This document shows, piece by piece, positions 53,155 through 61,888 of a stretch of 64,000 bases of DNA; the stretch's first letter is position 1, and every line of letters starts with the position of its first letter. The stretch lies in NCBI GenBank assembly GCA_937951345.1, contig CALFCF010000046.1, positions 1 to 64,000 of the forward strand, given 5' to 3'. A model generated the notes under the pieces. That model worked only from the letters and a program-made list of their open reading frames with translations. It was not told the DNA's origin and searched no databases. The stretch is from an uncultured Granulosicoccaceae bacterium (GTDB taxonomy: Bacteria; Pseudomonadota; Gammaproteobacteria; Granulosicoccales; Granulosicoccaceae). Made by a program: the position numbers and the translations under genes.

Positions 53155-54423
53155 TCAGGCTCCTGAATCTTTGGTTTCGGAACTTCCGTATAGAGATCTG
53201 AATGACTGAACAATTAGCTCTGAAAATTCCGGGTCATTAATATTGTGAGGTGTTCTTATCAGTTGACGGTTGCTGTTCTGATTGACAGTTGCTTCCAGTG
53301 TATTGAAAAGTGCGGCATCTGCTGCTGGATCCCAGAACGGATTGTCAGGCGCATCAAGCATCGACACGCCACCCTCAGGTAAAAAGAAACGCACTGGTGC
53401 AGACATTTCATTTAACCGCTCGCCGATCCATTTGCCCATTTTCTCGTTTTCTTCAACAGTCGTTCGCATCAGTGTAATTTGAGGATTGTGTTCGTAGAAC
53501 AAGCGATCTTCGTAGTGCGAGGGGACCGTCTCCGGCGCATTAAAATTTACCATGTCCAGTGCACCGCAGGATCCAATATAGGGTGTGTTAGTTCGGATGA
53601 CAGCACCGAAGCGATCTTCATCTGCGGCGAACACACCGCCGGCGACCATGTCGCAAATCTCAGTTGTTGTGATATCTATAACGCCTTGCACAAAACCGTC
53701 GTCGAGTAGTTTTTCCATAGCACGGCCACCAGTACCGGTGGCGTGAAAAACCAGACAGTCGTATTGTGATTCCATCAGTGCGGTGATTTGCTGTACACAG
53801 GGGGTGGTCACACCAAACATACTCAATCCGATAGCAGGTTTATCGTCAGTGACAACCTTGGCAGAACGACGTGCTTTAACCATTCCAGCGAGTGCACCAG
53901 CGCCGTTACCAAGCACTTCGCGGGTGATGGAATTAATACCCTGTACGTCAGCGACTGAATGCAACATCAGGATGTCCGAGGGACCGACGTACTGTTCGGT
54001 GTTACCGCTGGCGACGGTTGAAATAATGACTTTTGGAATACCCACTGGCAGTGTGCGGAACGCAGGTGATACCAATGCTGTCCCACCTGAACCGCCGGCT
54101 GCGATTATGCCTCCGATTTTTTCCTGCTCGCTCATCCAGCGTTCGAAGGCGAGTGTCATTCCTGCTACCGCTGTGCCGCGGTCACCGGTGAACACGCCGG
54201 AGGCTCCGTTGGGGTGACAGGCAGCAATTTCATGGGGCGGAATTTCCGCACTCGAAGCGCTACCGGACGTAGAAAGATCGATGATGGCAGTTTGCAACCC
54301 TTCACCTTTTAAAATGTCACGCATAAAGGTCAGTTCTGCGCCTTTGGTGTCGAGTGTGCCTGCGATGTACACCGTATTCGGTGATGTCGCAGAAGAGGAT
54401 GATTTAGAAGCTGTAGAATTCAT
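53155..54423 (-). CDS. Tm-1-like ATP-binding protein (UPF0261)
   Basis: Member of the UPF0261 family, related to the N-terminal half of tomato Tm-1, which binds ATP. From the ATG at 54423 it has 422 residues. Landmarks are NTVYIAGTLDTKGAELTFMR, GVFTGDRGTAVAGMTLAFER, GIIAAGGSGGTALVSPAFR, STVASGNTEQYVG, FHATGTGGRAMEKLLDDGF and TTEICDMVAGGVFAADEDR. The ORF could begin at 54531, but that adds a low-complexity tail not usual in the family. Together with the TIM-barrel gene it forms a two-gene unit of unknown role, perhaps catabolic. Confidence 0.87.
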   Translation of the reverse strand: MNSTASKSSSSATSPNTVYIAGTLDTKGAELTFMRDILKGEGLQTAIIDLSTSGSASSAEIPPHEIAACHPNGASGVFTGDRGTAVAGMTLAFERWMSEQEKIGGIIAAGGSGGTALVSPAFRTLPVGIPKVIISTVASGNTEQYVGPSDILMLHSVADVQGINSITREVLGNGAGALAGMVKARRSAKVVTDDKPAIGLSMFGVTTPCVQQITALMESQYDCLVFHATGTGGRAMEKLLDDGFVQGVIDITTTEICDMVAGGVFAADEDRFGAVIRTNTPYIGSCGALDMVNFNAPETVPSHYEDRLFYEHNPQITLMRTTVEENEKMGKWIGERLNEMSAPVRFFLPEGGVSMLDAPDNPFWDPAADAALFNTLEATVNQNSNRQLIRTPHNINDPEFSELIVQSFRSLYGSSETKDSGA

Positions 54424-54578
54424 GGGTAGTTTCGCTAAGTTACCGGCAGCTAATCCGGGCTGCGGGGCTGTTCGAGTTCGGGCCGCACCTTCAATCCGCC
54501 GGATCGGAGTTGAGTCAGGTGTGACTGACACTGTTGACGATTCATCGCAACTGGATTTTTCAGGGTACGTGTCATTGT

Positions 54579-54618
54579 GAGCGTTGTTCTGAGCGTTGTT
54601 GTTAGCGTTGTTGTTAGC
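54579..54618. repeat. Three tandem 12-bp repeats
   Basis: GAGCGTTGTTCT, GAGCGTTGTTGT and TAGCGTTGTTGT stand in a row, followed by a partial TAGC. They lie 156 bases upstream of the preferred Tm-1-like start. A simple-sequence expansion is the plainest explanation; binding of a regulator is possible. Confidence 0.5.
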
Positions 54619-54905
54619 ATATCGGCAAAGGCCAAGCCTGGCCCCAGCTGCAGATCGTGATCAGTTATTGCGCATCCATATTGCGCATCCATAGTGGCTC
54701 CTCACGCGCACCGGTTAAATGTGAGAAGACCCCGAATTTCCTGCTACCGGTCTCACAGACCGAATAGTCCATTCGTTCAGAAGAAAACGATAACAAGGAA
54801 TCCGGTACTTGTCAGCAATAGAAAACGCGTGCAGGAAAAATTCAATGAGGTAAAAATATCGACTACCGAGCCCACCGTGGCAGGATCGGGTGAAATCTGT
54901 GCTGA

Positions 54906-54926
54906 CTCTCGGCCCAAAACCGAGAG
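54906..54926 (-). terminator. Hairpin downstream of the M24 gene
   Basis: CTCTCGG and CCGAGAG form a perfect 7-bp stem with a 7-base loop, about 105 bases beyond the stop of the M24 gene. No T-run follows in that direction, so termination there is uncertain. Confidence 0.3.
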
Positions 54927-55030
54927 GACTCGTGTCTGAACGGATGCAAAAAAATAGATGCGCTTAGCGGTGAGCATGCACCATGATTGTGCGATCAACC
55001 CGGTATAGTGCGCAGCGCAGCACGCAGATA

Positions 55031-56179
55031 TCAGACACACATAGCGTCAATTGCATTGGGGTAGGGCGTAAGCTGCTCGTAGCCGTCGTCTGTGATAATA
55101 AAACTGTCTCCGACCTGGGCCCGGAATGTATTGCCACTGACACTTCCGTCAACTGCCAGTACCATTCCCGGCTGCAACACGGTGGTGTCTCCAGTGACAA
55201 GTTGCGGCGTTTCCAGATAGCTGAAACCTGTCGCACGGCCGCAACGGAACGGATACTCGTACCCCGCCTCTGTTATCACCGTTGCATAGGCCTTGTGTAC
55301 GCTTTCTGCAGTCACACCGGGTTTCAGTTGTGCAAGTGCTGCCCGTTGGCTGTCAACTGCCAGTTGATACAGTTGTGCCTGCGTCGAATCAGCACATTCC
55401 CCGATCCAGAACGTGCGATCGAAACCCAGCTTGAAACGATGAAAGTTGGTCATTCCACAAAAGCATAAAAACACTGGTTCGCCGTAATTCATTGTGCGGT
55501 TACTGGCGCGATGATGCGTACGGGTAATCGTGTCGCCTGATGCCATGATCTGCAGAAAGTGTATGTTGGGTGACATATCGTCATCGTCGTAGTGTTGGCT
55601 CAGCAGATCTGCGGCCTTGCGGGTACCCGCTTCGCTGGTTGCCAGTGCCACTTCGAATTCCTTAACACCATCGGCAATCGCTGCACGGCCAGCCGTCATC
55701 ATGGCGACACCCACTTCACCAGCATGCCGCGCGAGTTGCAGTTCGTCCGGTGATTTCACCATTCGCAAAGCGGCAAGTTGAGGTGTTATGTCGACGAGTC
55801 CATTGCTTGTCAACAGTGCTGTAATAAAGCGCAGCACCGGTTGCTGGATATGATCTGCTTCGATACCGACGTTGCCATCAACCGCGCTCAATTGTGTTTT
55901 TAACTCACCGCGCCATTCCATGTCCTCTCCGTCATTCCAGGGCACGATGCGGTTAACACGGGCACTTTTTTCTGCGGTTCGTAAATCAATCGCCGGTGTG
56001 ATCAACAACGATTCGCCACTGGCGGATACCAGCAACAAGGTCGGGCGTCCGAAAGACATGTGCAGGTAGTTATAGTAACCACAAAGGTAGTAAACGCTAT
56101 CATCGTCAGAAACTACAGCGAGTTCGATACCCGATTGCTGGAGTCGCGACTGGAATTTGTGCATGCGCTGTTTAAACAT
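55031..56179 (-). CDS. Creatinase/prolidase-fold (M24) protein lacking metal ligands
   Basis: The 382-residue protein has the two-domain M24 architecture: a creatinase N-terminal domain (LAVVSDDDSVYYLCGYYNYL) and the C-terminal pita-bread fold (LRMVKSPDELQLARHAGEVG onward). True M24 metallopeptidases use two Asp, one His and two Glu. Here the first Asp is replaced (FLCFCGMTNFHRFKLGFDRT), the GHG-type His region reads GRATGFSYLETP, and the late Glu positions read VLAVDGSV and FRAQVGDSF. Creatinase and ectoine-hydrolase-like members are also metal-free, so a C-N hydrolase of a small molecule is more likely than a peptidase. Substrate unknown. Confidence 0.83.
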   Translation of the reverse strand: MFKQRMHKFQSRLQQSGIELAVVSDDDSVYYLCGYYNYLHMSFGRPTLLLVSASGESLLITPAIDLRTAEKSARVNRIVPWNDGEDMEWRGELKTQLSAVDGNVGIEADHIQQPVLRFITALLTSNGLVDITPQLAALRMVKSPDELQLARHAGEVGVAMMTAGRAAIADGVKEFEVALATSEAGTRKAADLLSQHYDDDDMSPNIHFLQIMASGDTITRTHHRASNRTMNYGEPVFLCFCGMTNFHRFKLGFDRTFWIGECADSTQAQLYQLAVDSQRAALAQLKPGVTAESVHKAYATVITEAGYEYPFRCGRATGFSYLETPQLVTGDTTVLQPGMVLAVDGSVSGNTFRAQVGDSFIITDDGYEQLTPYPNAIDAMCV

Positions 56180-56278
56180 GGTCTGCTCGCGGAAGGTGAT
56201 AATTCATTGAGATGTTACGTGTTCGTGAAGTGCGAGGTAAACTAACGTACCAAGCCGATATATTTTTGGAGTTCCAAG

Positions 56279-57223
56279 ATGACCAGTTCAGAACATGATC
56301 ATTCAAACGATAACAAAAAACCCGCGGTTGGATTTATCGGTTTGGGTCGCATGGGGCGACCTATGGCCATTAATCTATCAAGCTCGTCATACGACTGTTT
56401 GCTGTCTGTTTACGATATCCGCAGCGCCCAAATGGATGGCTTTGACAACACTAATCAATGCCGTAAGGCCGATTCGGCCAATGCAGCTGCGCAAGATAGC
56501 GATATTGTCGTTACGGTGCTACCGGGTCCTGCCGAGATAGATCAAGTCGTGCTTGCTGCTGATGGTGTGCTGGACAATATGTCGCCTGGAAGTATCCTGG
56601 TGGATCTATCAACCGTTTTACCGGAGACCACCGACGCATTGGCAGTGGCTGCATCCACGCGCGGTTGTCACTTTGTTGATGCGCCAATCGGTCGACTGGC
56701 TGAGCACGCTGACCGTGGTGAGAGTCTCTTTATGGTGGGAGCTGAGGAGTCAGTGTTTGAGCGAGTCAAGCCGTTACTTTCAACAATGGGAAGTACTATT
56801 CACCACTGCGGCGGCCCGGGTGCTGGTACACGAACCAAACTGATAAATAATTTTCTTGCAATCGTCTCTTGTCAGATGAATGCGGAGTGCCTTGCACTAA
56901 GTCAGCACTTTGGACTGGATTTGAACAAAACGCTTGAAGTTATCCATGGCACCTCTGCCACAAACGGTCAGCTCAAACTCAACTACGAGAATAAAGTGCT
57001 TAAAGGCGATATTGAACCTGGTTTTGCCATCGATCTGGCACACAAGGATTTATCATTGATTATCAGTGCTGCGCATGCGGGCTCGGTCCCTGTGCCGATT
57101 GTCTCAAGCGCCAGAGACAGTCTTAATCTGGCACGTGCTTCTGGATGGGGTGGTAAAGACTTCTCGGGTATGGGTGATTTCTGGTGCGAGACGTCGAGAG
57201 TGGAAAAAGCCCGTCTACCATAA
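56279..57223 (+). CDS. Beta-hydroxyacid dehydrogenase, sulfolactaldehyde-reductase-like
   Basis: NAD(P)-dependent reductase/dehydrogenase of the 3-hydroxyisobutyrate family. The 314-residue protein has GFIGLGRMGRPMA (residues 18-30), a substrate motif DAPIGRLAEHADRGESLFMV (135-152) and catalytic Lys187 (GTRTKLINN). The GR in DAPIGR, GGPGAG-R-KLINN, GTSATNGQ, NKVLKGDIEPGFAIDLAHKD and RASGWGGKDFS follow the YihU (sulfolactaldehyde reductase) subgroup closely rather than MmsB or GarR. I infer a sulfonate or similar acid-aldehyde substrate. No other sulfoquinovose gene lies nearby. GGAG sits 12 bases before the ATG. Confidence 0.85.
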   Translation: MTSSEHDHSNDNKKPAVGFIGLGRMGRPMAINLSSSSYDCLLSVYDIRSAQMDGFDNTNQCRKADSANAAAQDSDIVVTVLPGPAEIDQVVLAADGVLDNMSPGSILVDLSTVLPETTDALAVAASTRGCHFVDAPIGRLAEHADRGESLFMVGAEESVFERVKPLLSTMGSTIHHCGGPGAGTRTKLINNFLAIVSCQMNAECLALSQHFGLDLNKTLEVIHGTSATNGQLKLNYENKVLKGDIEPGFAIDLAHKDLSLIISAAHAGSVPVPIVSSARDSLNLARASGWGGKDFSGMGDFWCETSRVEKARLP

Positions 57224-57316
57224 GCCCATAAGTGGCTGTTGAAAAACTCTCTGCATTGCCAGGGCTGATCCCGATTTGTGTATCCGGTGTATATCGGGCA
57301 GTCAATTATTCAGCGA

Positions 57317-58474
57317 TCAGTGAAAGATAAGCAGAGGATCATCCTGCTTAAGCGCCTCTATTTGCAATTGCTTCAGCAGCTTCTTCTCTGCCGCCCAGTT
57401 GTGGCGGTTACTATCGCCAATCGCATCACCATAGTGATGAGACTGGTTGGCACTGTTCACACCCTGCGTCTCGTCACTGAATGTATCGCTTTTGCTAACG
57501 CCGGAAAATCCATAGGCATTAACACGACATGTCGCAGCCATCAATGTATACAGACACAGTAGTCCGGCGGAAGGGGGTGCATGGAGTTTGGATACCAGAT
57601 CACACCAGATAGCATGGCTTGTACAAAGAAATGTTGTGTCGCTCTGTCTTTCCAGCTGTTTTGACAAATGGTGCCAGTAATTTGAAGGGCGGTGATACGG
57701 AAAATACCCTGACAACCACGTCAAGCGACATGGAAAAGTCTTCAGGTTTTTAAAATCAAATCCCGGGTTAACACACCAGATGTCCGTTCGTTTTCCAGTG
57801 TTCACCTGCAATGAGTCGTCAATAACAAACGTATTGAAACGCAGAACGCAATCAGCTGCATCAATGGAATCACCGTACTTAGCTTGCAATAACTGTGGTG
57901 CATTGCCAACGACTGCCACGTTACTGATAGAGTCTTTGCAAAACAACGTATCAGCATTAATGGTTCTTTTGTGTAGTTTTGCTGCGCGTAGAGCGGCGTT
58001 GATCAGCCACGACTCCAATTGCGAATTTTTAAGCAAAGATTCATTTGCGGAAAGTTCGCGAAGCAGAGTCGGACAGTTCAGCAGCGATCTTGGCTGACGG
58101 GTGATCAGTTGTGTGAAAAAAGTTTGATAGTTTGCCCAGGATTCGTAACGATCTATGGCTGTAGACAGCAGATTAGCCAGTTTGGTGTCCGTGTGCGACC
58201 AGTAGCGTTTTGCGCCAAGTGATTTTGTCCAGTCGTATAGTTGGCCATCGATCTGTAGAGCAGGTCGGCCTGTTGCCAATAGCGTTTGTACGGCAAGAAT
58301 TTGAGCGCGGGTGCTTGTTGTAATCGTCGACGAGGAAGATCCGTTTGCCAGCCGATTGATTCTCGCCAAAAAATCAGGTGACCAGTCGCCGCTTTTGAAT
58401 TGATGCAACGCCTGCCTGTAGATCGTGTGCTTCGCAGGCGCTACGCGGGAAAACTTACGAAAAAAGCTGGTCAA
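57317..58474 (-). CDS. GT29 (sialyltransferase-fold) glycosyltransferase
   Basis: A 385-residue protein with the motifs of family GT29, best known from animal sialyltransferases. Sialylmotif L-like sequence runs at residues 186-230 (VAVVGNAPQLLQAKYGDSID, then LRFNTF and TGKRTDIW). Motif S-like sequence lies at 300-323 (PPSAGLLCLYTLMAATCRVN, then YGF). The HHY at 346-348 and His358 match motifs III and VS. The N-terminal 180 residues are helical and unassigned; no membrane anchor is seen. With KpsC and KpsS close by, a CMP-Kdo donor is as likely as CMP-sialate. It is the last gene of a short minus-strand group. Confidence 0.82.
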   Translation of the reverse strand: MTSFFRKFSRVAPAKHTIYRQALHQFKSGDWSPDFLARINRLANGSSSSTITTSTRAQILAVQTLLATGRPALQIDGQLYDWTKSLGAKRYWSHTDTKLANLLSTAIDRYESWANYQTFFTQLITRQPRSLLNCPTLLRELSANESLLKNSQLESWLINAALRAAKLHKRTINADTLFCKDSISNVAVVGNAPQLLQAKYGDSIDAADCVLRFNTFVIDDSLQVNTGKRTDIWCVNPGFDFKNLKTFPCRLTWLSGYFPYHRPSNYWHHLSKQLERQSDTTFLCTSHAIWCDLVSKLHAPPSAGLLCLYTLMAATCRVNAYGFSGVSKSDTFSDETQGVNSANQSHHYGDAIGDSNRHNWAAEKKLLKQLQIEALKQDDPLLIFH

Positions 58475-58538
58475 AGTCGATAGTATTGAACCGGAATGAC
58501 CGGATACTGGTTCTTGTTTAGATTCTAGTTGCTGTTTG

Positions 58539-59864
58539 TTAGCGCATCAACGTGTAAATTTTTTGTGCCAGCGGATGATCACTGTCCTGCAGGAAGCGAT
58601 TCGGATTCTGTCGTAACTTGGTGAATTTCTTTCGCCCGCGGCTCAGAGAGTTTTTTAAACGTCTGGTGATCGAGTCATCGTGCCATACACGTGGCTGATC
58701 GATGACTGGCTCTGGAATCAAAGACTCAGACATCAATTTCGCAGTGTCGATAACGATACCGGGTGCGACTTTCTCAATAGCCCCGGCCACCGAATCAATC
58801 AGAATTCGCGAGTTGTTCGGTAACGTATGCCCCAGATAGTGGGACTGTACAAAATTTTCCAGCACGTTACGCTGTTGTTCGAGCACAGCTGACAGATCAT
58901 AGTTTTCTGACAGAGATAAAAATGCGTCATTCAATGGTTGAACACCTGTCTGATGGGCGCGCCATACGTACACCGGTACACCAAGTCGCAGTGAATCCAC
59001 ATATAACGAACTACCAGCAAAAAGTGCCATGTCGCACTTTGACAGAACAGAGAACAAGTCTCTGTAGTCCCCGCGTCTGTGAGCAAATACCCGGGTATCT
59101 ACAGCCAGGGCATCCTTCAGTGACTCTGCAATCTTTTCAACCTTGGGCGCAGTTTTCAATGTGTCGGTCACGATTGTCAGTGAGCGAAGTGATTCCATAT
59201 CGTGCAGCAGCAATGACAAAGTCTGCTGGTCACTTTCACAAATAGCCGCGTTGTCTTCACCTGCAGTGAACGACAGGAAAACCAATGCATGATCGCGCTG
59301 GCGCGAGTAAAATTCGTCTGAGAGCCGTACAGGCAGCGGTGCGAATTGAGAATAGAACATATCGGGGTCAACATACTCGTCAACCTTGGCAATCTTCTCG
59401 GCTTGTTCCGTAGCGGCGATTACTTTTTCAGTAATCCAGGATTTTTCTTCGATATTTCGACATTCAATATTGATATCGTTTTGTGCAAACGAACCGGGGT
59501 AAGTGGGGCGTATCGTTATTGAAGCACCATCATATCGGTAAAAGTCAGTTTGTGTTTTTTTGTCTCCGCAAACTTCTATCACCAGATTTGCGTTTTTATA
59601 GAGCAATAAGAGTTCATCGGCCGAGAACGCCTGTAGTTCTTTACCCTCAAAAATCTCGCTGGCAGGTTTCCACGATTCCCCGGCGGATTCATTAGCACTG
59701 TTTGTTTCGTAAGCTATTTCACGAACAGTAAAGCTCTGCTCGATAACAGCATTACCGAGCACTTTTCTGATCAGTTGTGAAATACAGGCGATTTGGTGTT
59801 CGAGGCGGGTTTCGCGACGATATTCACCTTCAACTGATTTGGGGTAGAGCAGCAGAATATTCAT
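58539..59864 (-). CDS. Capsule-locus protein of unknown function, GT-B-like
   Basis: A 441-residue cytoplasmic protein I do not recognise. It begins with MNILLLYPKSVEGEYRRETR, a Rossmann-like start. Its second half has alternating hydrophobic strands (HALVFLSFTAGEDN, SLTIVTDTLK, CDMALFAGSSLYVDSLRLGV), a layout reminiscent of GT-B glycosyltransferases, with LFAGSSLYVDSLRLGVPVYV in the place of a donor-binding motif. The C-terminus is very basic (RRLKNSLSRGRKKFTKLRQN), which may bind membrane. Its start overlaps the end of the next upstream gene by 35 bases, so they are co-transcribed. Confidence 0.65.
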   Translation of the reverse strand: MNILLLYPKSVEGEYRRETRLEHQIACISQLIRKVLGNAVIEQSFTVREIAYETNSANESAGESWKPASEIFEGKELQAFSADELLLLYKNANLVIEVCGDKKTQTDFYRYDGASITIRPTYPGSFAQNDINIECRNIEEKSWITEKVIAATEQAEKIAKVDEYVDPDMFYSQFAPLPVRLSDEFYSRQRDHALVFLSFTAGEDNAAICESDQQTLSLLLHDMESLRSLTIVTDTLKTAPKVEKIAESLKDALAVDTRVFAHRRGDYRDLFSVLSKCDMALFAGSSLYVDSLRLGVPVYVWRAHQTGVQPLNDAFLSLSENYDLSAVLEQQRNVLENFVQSHYLGHTLPNNSRILIDSVAGAIEKVAPGIVIDTAKLMSESLIPEPVIDQPRVWHDDSITRRLKNSLSRGRKKFTKLRQNPNRFLQDSDHPLAQKIYTLMR

Positions 59865-60948
59865 GATTACTGTCCGTGTCGGACTCGGTTATAAATTCAA
59901 TTAGGGATGAGATATGCACATCCGCCATGCAGTTTTCAGCAGCATATTTTCTCAGTTGCTCACCACAGATACGGTAGTAGTCGGCATCTGCAAAAGTGTC
60001 GATCGCTGATTTCCACTCATCAGCGCTATTGACAATGCAAAGGCCTTCAACTTCATGCTGGTTCAGATCAGGTAGCGGACTGCTGATGTGTGGTGTACCA
60101 AAGGCTGCAGACTCGATGAACTTGATATGCGATTTGCACCTGTTGAATACCGAGTCGGCAAGCGGAGCAATTGTTAGCCAGGAACCTGCTATTTCTCCGG
60201 GAAGTTCGTAGAAGTCCTTCCATGTTCCTCTGTGAAGTTTTCCCTCATCGAATAACGACTCGTTTACATCGAGTGCGCCGATTATCTTCAGTCGACGGTC
60301 ACGTTGAGTATTTATAGAATCAGCAAGGTATGTCTGAACCTCTGCAAAATCATGGTCGTGGCTGCGTGTTCCGGGTAGATAGCTAACGTCGCCCGACAGT
60401 GTGCCATTGTTTTCAATTAGCCGGGCCGCCGGATCTTCTTGCAGTAAGTGTTTGCTGTACAGCATCCAGAAGTTCGACAAAGCATTGGGTAAATGCAGAA
60501 TTTCTGCATCCGGTGCTTTGCGGCCTAAATGAGCGGCAAGTTCTTTGGTTGAAACAACAAATCGATCAAATAGTGACAAACAATTTAAAGAACGTTGGTA
60601 CTGAGCCTCAACCAGATCAGGGGTTGCTTGAGCGTTTCTGACAACTGGTGATGCTTGAGCCAGATCCGGATCGAAAATCAAATCATCAAAATCTGCGACC
60701 AGTGTTATATTTCTGGCTTTGCAGGTATTGGCGATGTTTTTCAAGCGCCTATCCATTGTTGGGCGTAACACGATGACAACGTCATAGCGTTCAACACTGG
60801 CTGGGTCTATTACATCAAGTACTCCAACATCAACGACATAGCGTTTGTTTCGCAATGCCTCGGCGTAGTTATAACAACGATAGCGGGTTGATGCATCACG
60901 GTAGGGAGCAGCTGCGAATCGAGTATTAGTCAGATATAAAATATTCAT
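59830..60948 (-). CDS. GT4-like glycosyltransferase
   Basis: Predicted GT-B glycosyltransferase of 372 residues. It opens with MNILYLTNTRFAAAPYRDAS, has VVIVLRPTMDRRLKNIANTC, LVADFDDLIFDPDLAQASPV and FVVSTKELAAHLGRKAPDAE. The donor-side motif is FNRCKSHIKFIESAAFGTPH, similar to the CKSxxKYLEA motif of other GT4 proteins. It is the first gene of a three-gene minus-strand group with the unknown 441-residue protein and the GT29 protein. Confidence 0.8.
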   Translation of the reverse strand: MNILYLTNTRFAAAPYRDASTRYRCYNYAEALRNKRYVVDVGVLDVIDPASVERYDVVIVLRPTMDRRLKNIANTCKARNITLVADFDDLIFDPDLAQASPVVRNAQATPDLVEAQYQRSLNCLSLFDRFVVSTKELAAHLGRKAPDAEILHLPNALSNFWMLYSKHLLQEDPAARLIENNGTLSGDVSYLPGTRSHDHDFAEVQTYLADSINTQRDRRLKIIGALDVNESLFDEGKLHRGTWKDFYELPGEIAGSWLTIAPLADSVFNRCKSHIKFIESAAFGTPHISSPLPDLNQHEVEGLCIVNSADEWKSAIDTFADADYYRICGEQLRKYAAENCMADVHISSLIEFITESDTDSNHEYSAALPQIS

Positions 60949-61186
60949 GAATTTTCAGGTCAGCATCTACCGACATTCTCCGCACAAGCACCGTGGGTGC
61001 TGCTGCAAGTCACAGGCCACAGCAAACTGCAATTTGATTCTTCCCGACATTTGCTACGGCTGGTAACTTGCACCGGTAAAACGCCTGTTTTCTTGTCCAT
61101 TTTTCAACTGTTGATACCCATCGAGCTATGGCGTGAAAACTGCAAGATAGTCACACCTTCATCAGACGGTTTTTCCTGTGAGCTCC

Positions 61187-61831
61187 ATGCCATCAGCAGC
61201 CAGCCAAATGGCACAAGATTCTGATCGTTCTTCTGATGCGTCCAGCCCTGTTGCATCTCTGATAAAAGAACTTATCGACATCAATACAGAAATGTTTGAT
61301 ATCAAAGAGACAATTGTTGCCAAGGGCGTCCCCTACAACACATTGAATGCGCTGGTTGAGTTGTCCACAGTGGGTAAATCGGAAGATCTAATCCAGTTGA
61401 AAGAAAGCGCATTGCAATCTGCTACGTCGCAATATGGTGCCGGTGCAGTCAAGTCGATGGAGCTTGATCAGGCATTAGAGAAGTTAACCGAGCTGGAAGA
61501 AGATCTTGCTCACGTGCGCAAGATATCGCGCGGACGTAACATGGATCCGCAGGCTACGAATCTGTTGACCAATGTCATTCGGCAAAACCCGGGCGATAGT
61601 GGTGAAAAAGTACTCAATACGATGTTCGATTATGCTGCCGCCTGCGAAATTAACGTGAATGGGCGGGTGGCTGGTGTTATCGAGGCAATTGACGACGAGC
61701 CTGAATCGGTTTTACCGAAAATCGAATTAGATGATCCGCGGGATGCCGGATGGCGACAGCATAAGCGATTGATGATAGATATTGCCATTGGCCTGGTGAT
61801 GTCAATCTGTGCGCTGGCTTTACTGGTCTGA
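61187..61831 (+). CDS. Tail-anchored coiled-coil protein upstream of kpsC
   Basis: I do not recognise the family. From the ATG at 61187 it has 214 residues. It has a Ser-rich N-terminus, two amphipathic helical stretches (SPVASLIKELIDINTEMFDI; KSMELDQALEKLTELEEDLA), a conserved-looking central part (RKISRGRNMDPQATNLLTNV) and one hydrophobic C-terminal segment (MIDIAIGLVMSICALALLV). It should thus be anchored in the inner membrane by its tail, facing the cytoplasm. It lies 57 bases before kpsC in the same direction, so it may scaffold the capsule enzymes. A GTG at 61178 is an alternative start. Confidence 0.7.
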   Translation: MPSAASQMAQDSDRSSDASSPVASLIKELIDINTEMFDIKETIVAKGVPYNTLNALVELSTVGKSEDLIQLKESALQSATSQYGAGAVKSMELDQALEKLTELEEDLAHVRKISRGRNMDPQATNLLTNVIRQNPGDSGEKVLNTMFDYAAACEINVNGRVAGVIEAIDDEPESVLPKIELDDPRDAGWRQHKRLMIDIAIGLVMSICALALLV

Positions 61832-61888
61832 CAGTGTAGTCATGCTCGCTGGTCGGTTACTCATCAAATCGTTTGTGCAGGTGGAGAG

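Larger units (their letters stand above)
54424..55030. other. Gene-free region upstream of the Tm-1-like gene
   Basis: About 600 bases without a credible gene. It includes three 12-bp tandem repeats at 54579-54618 and a perfect 7-bp hairpin at 54906-54926. It should contain the promoter of the Tm-1/TIM unit on the minus strand. Confidence 0.5.

Noticed and set aside
55031-56179. DMSP lyase DddP
   Set aside because: DddP belongs to the same fold but needs metal ligands that are absent here.
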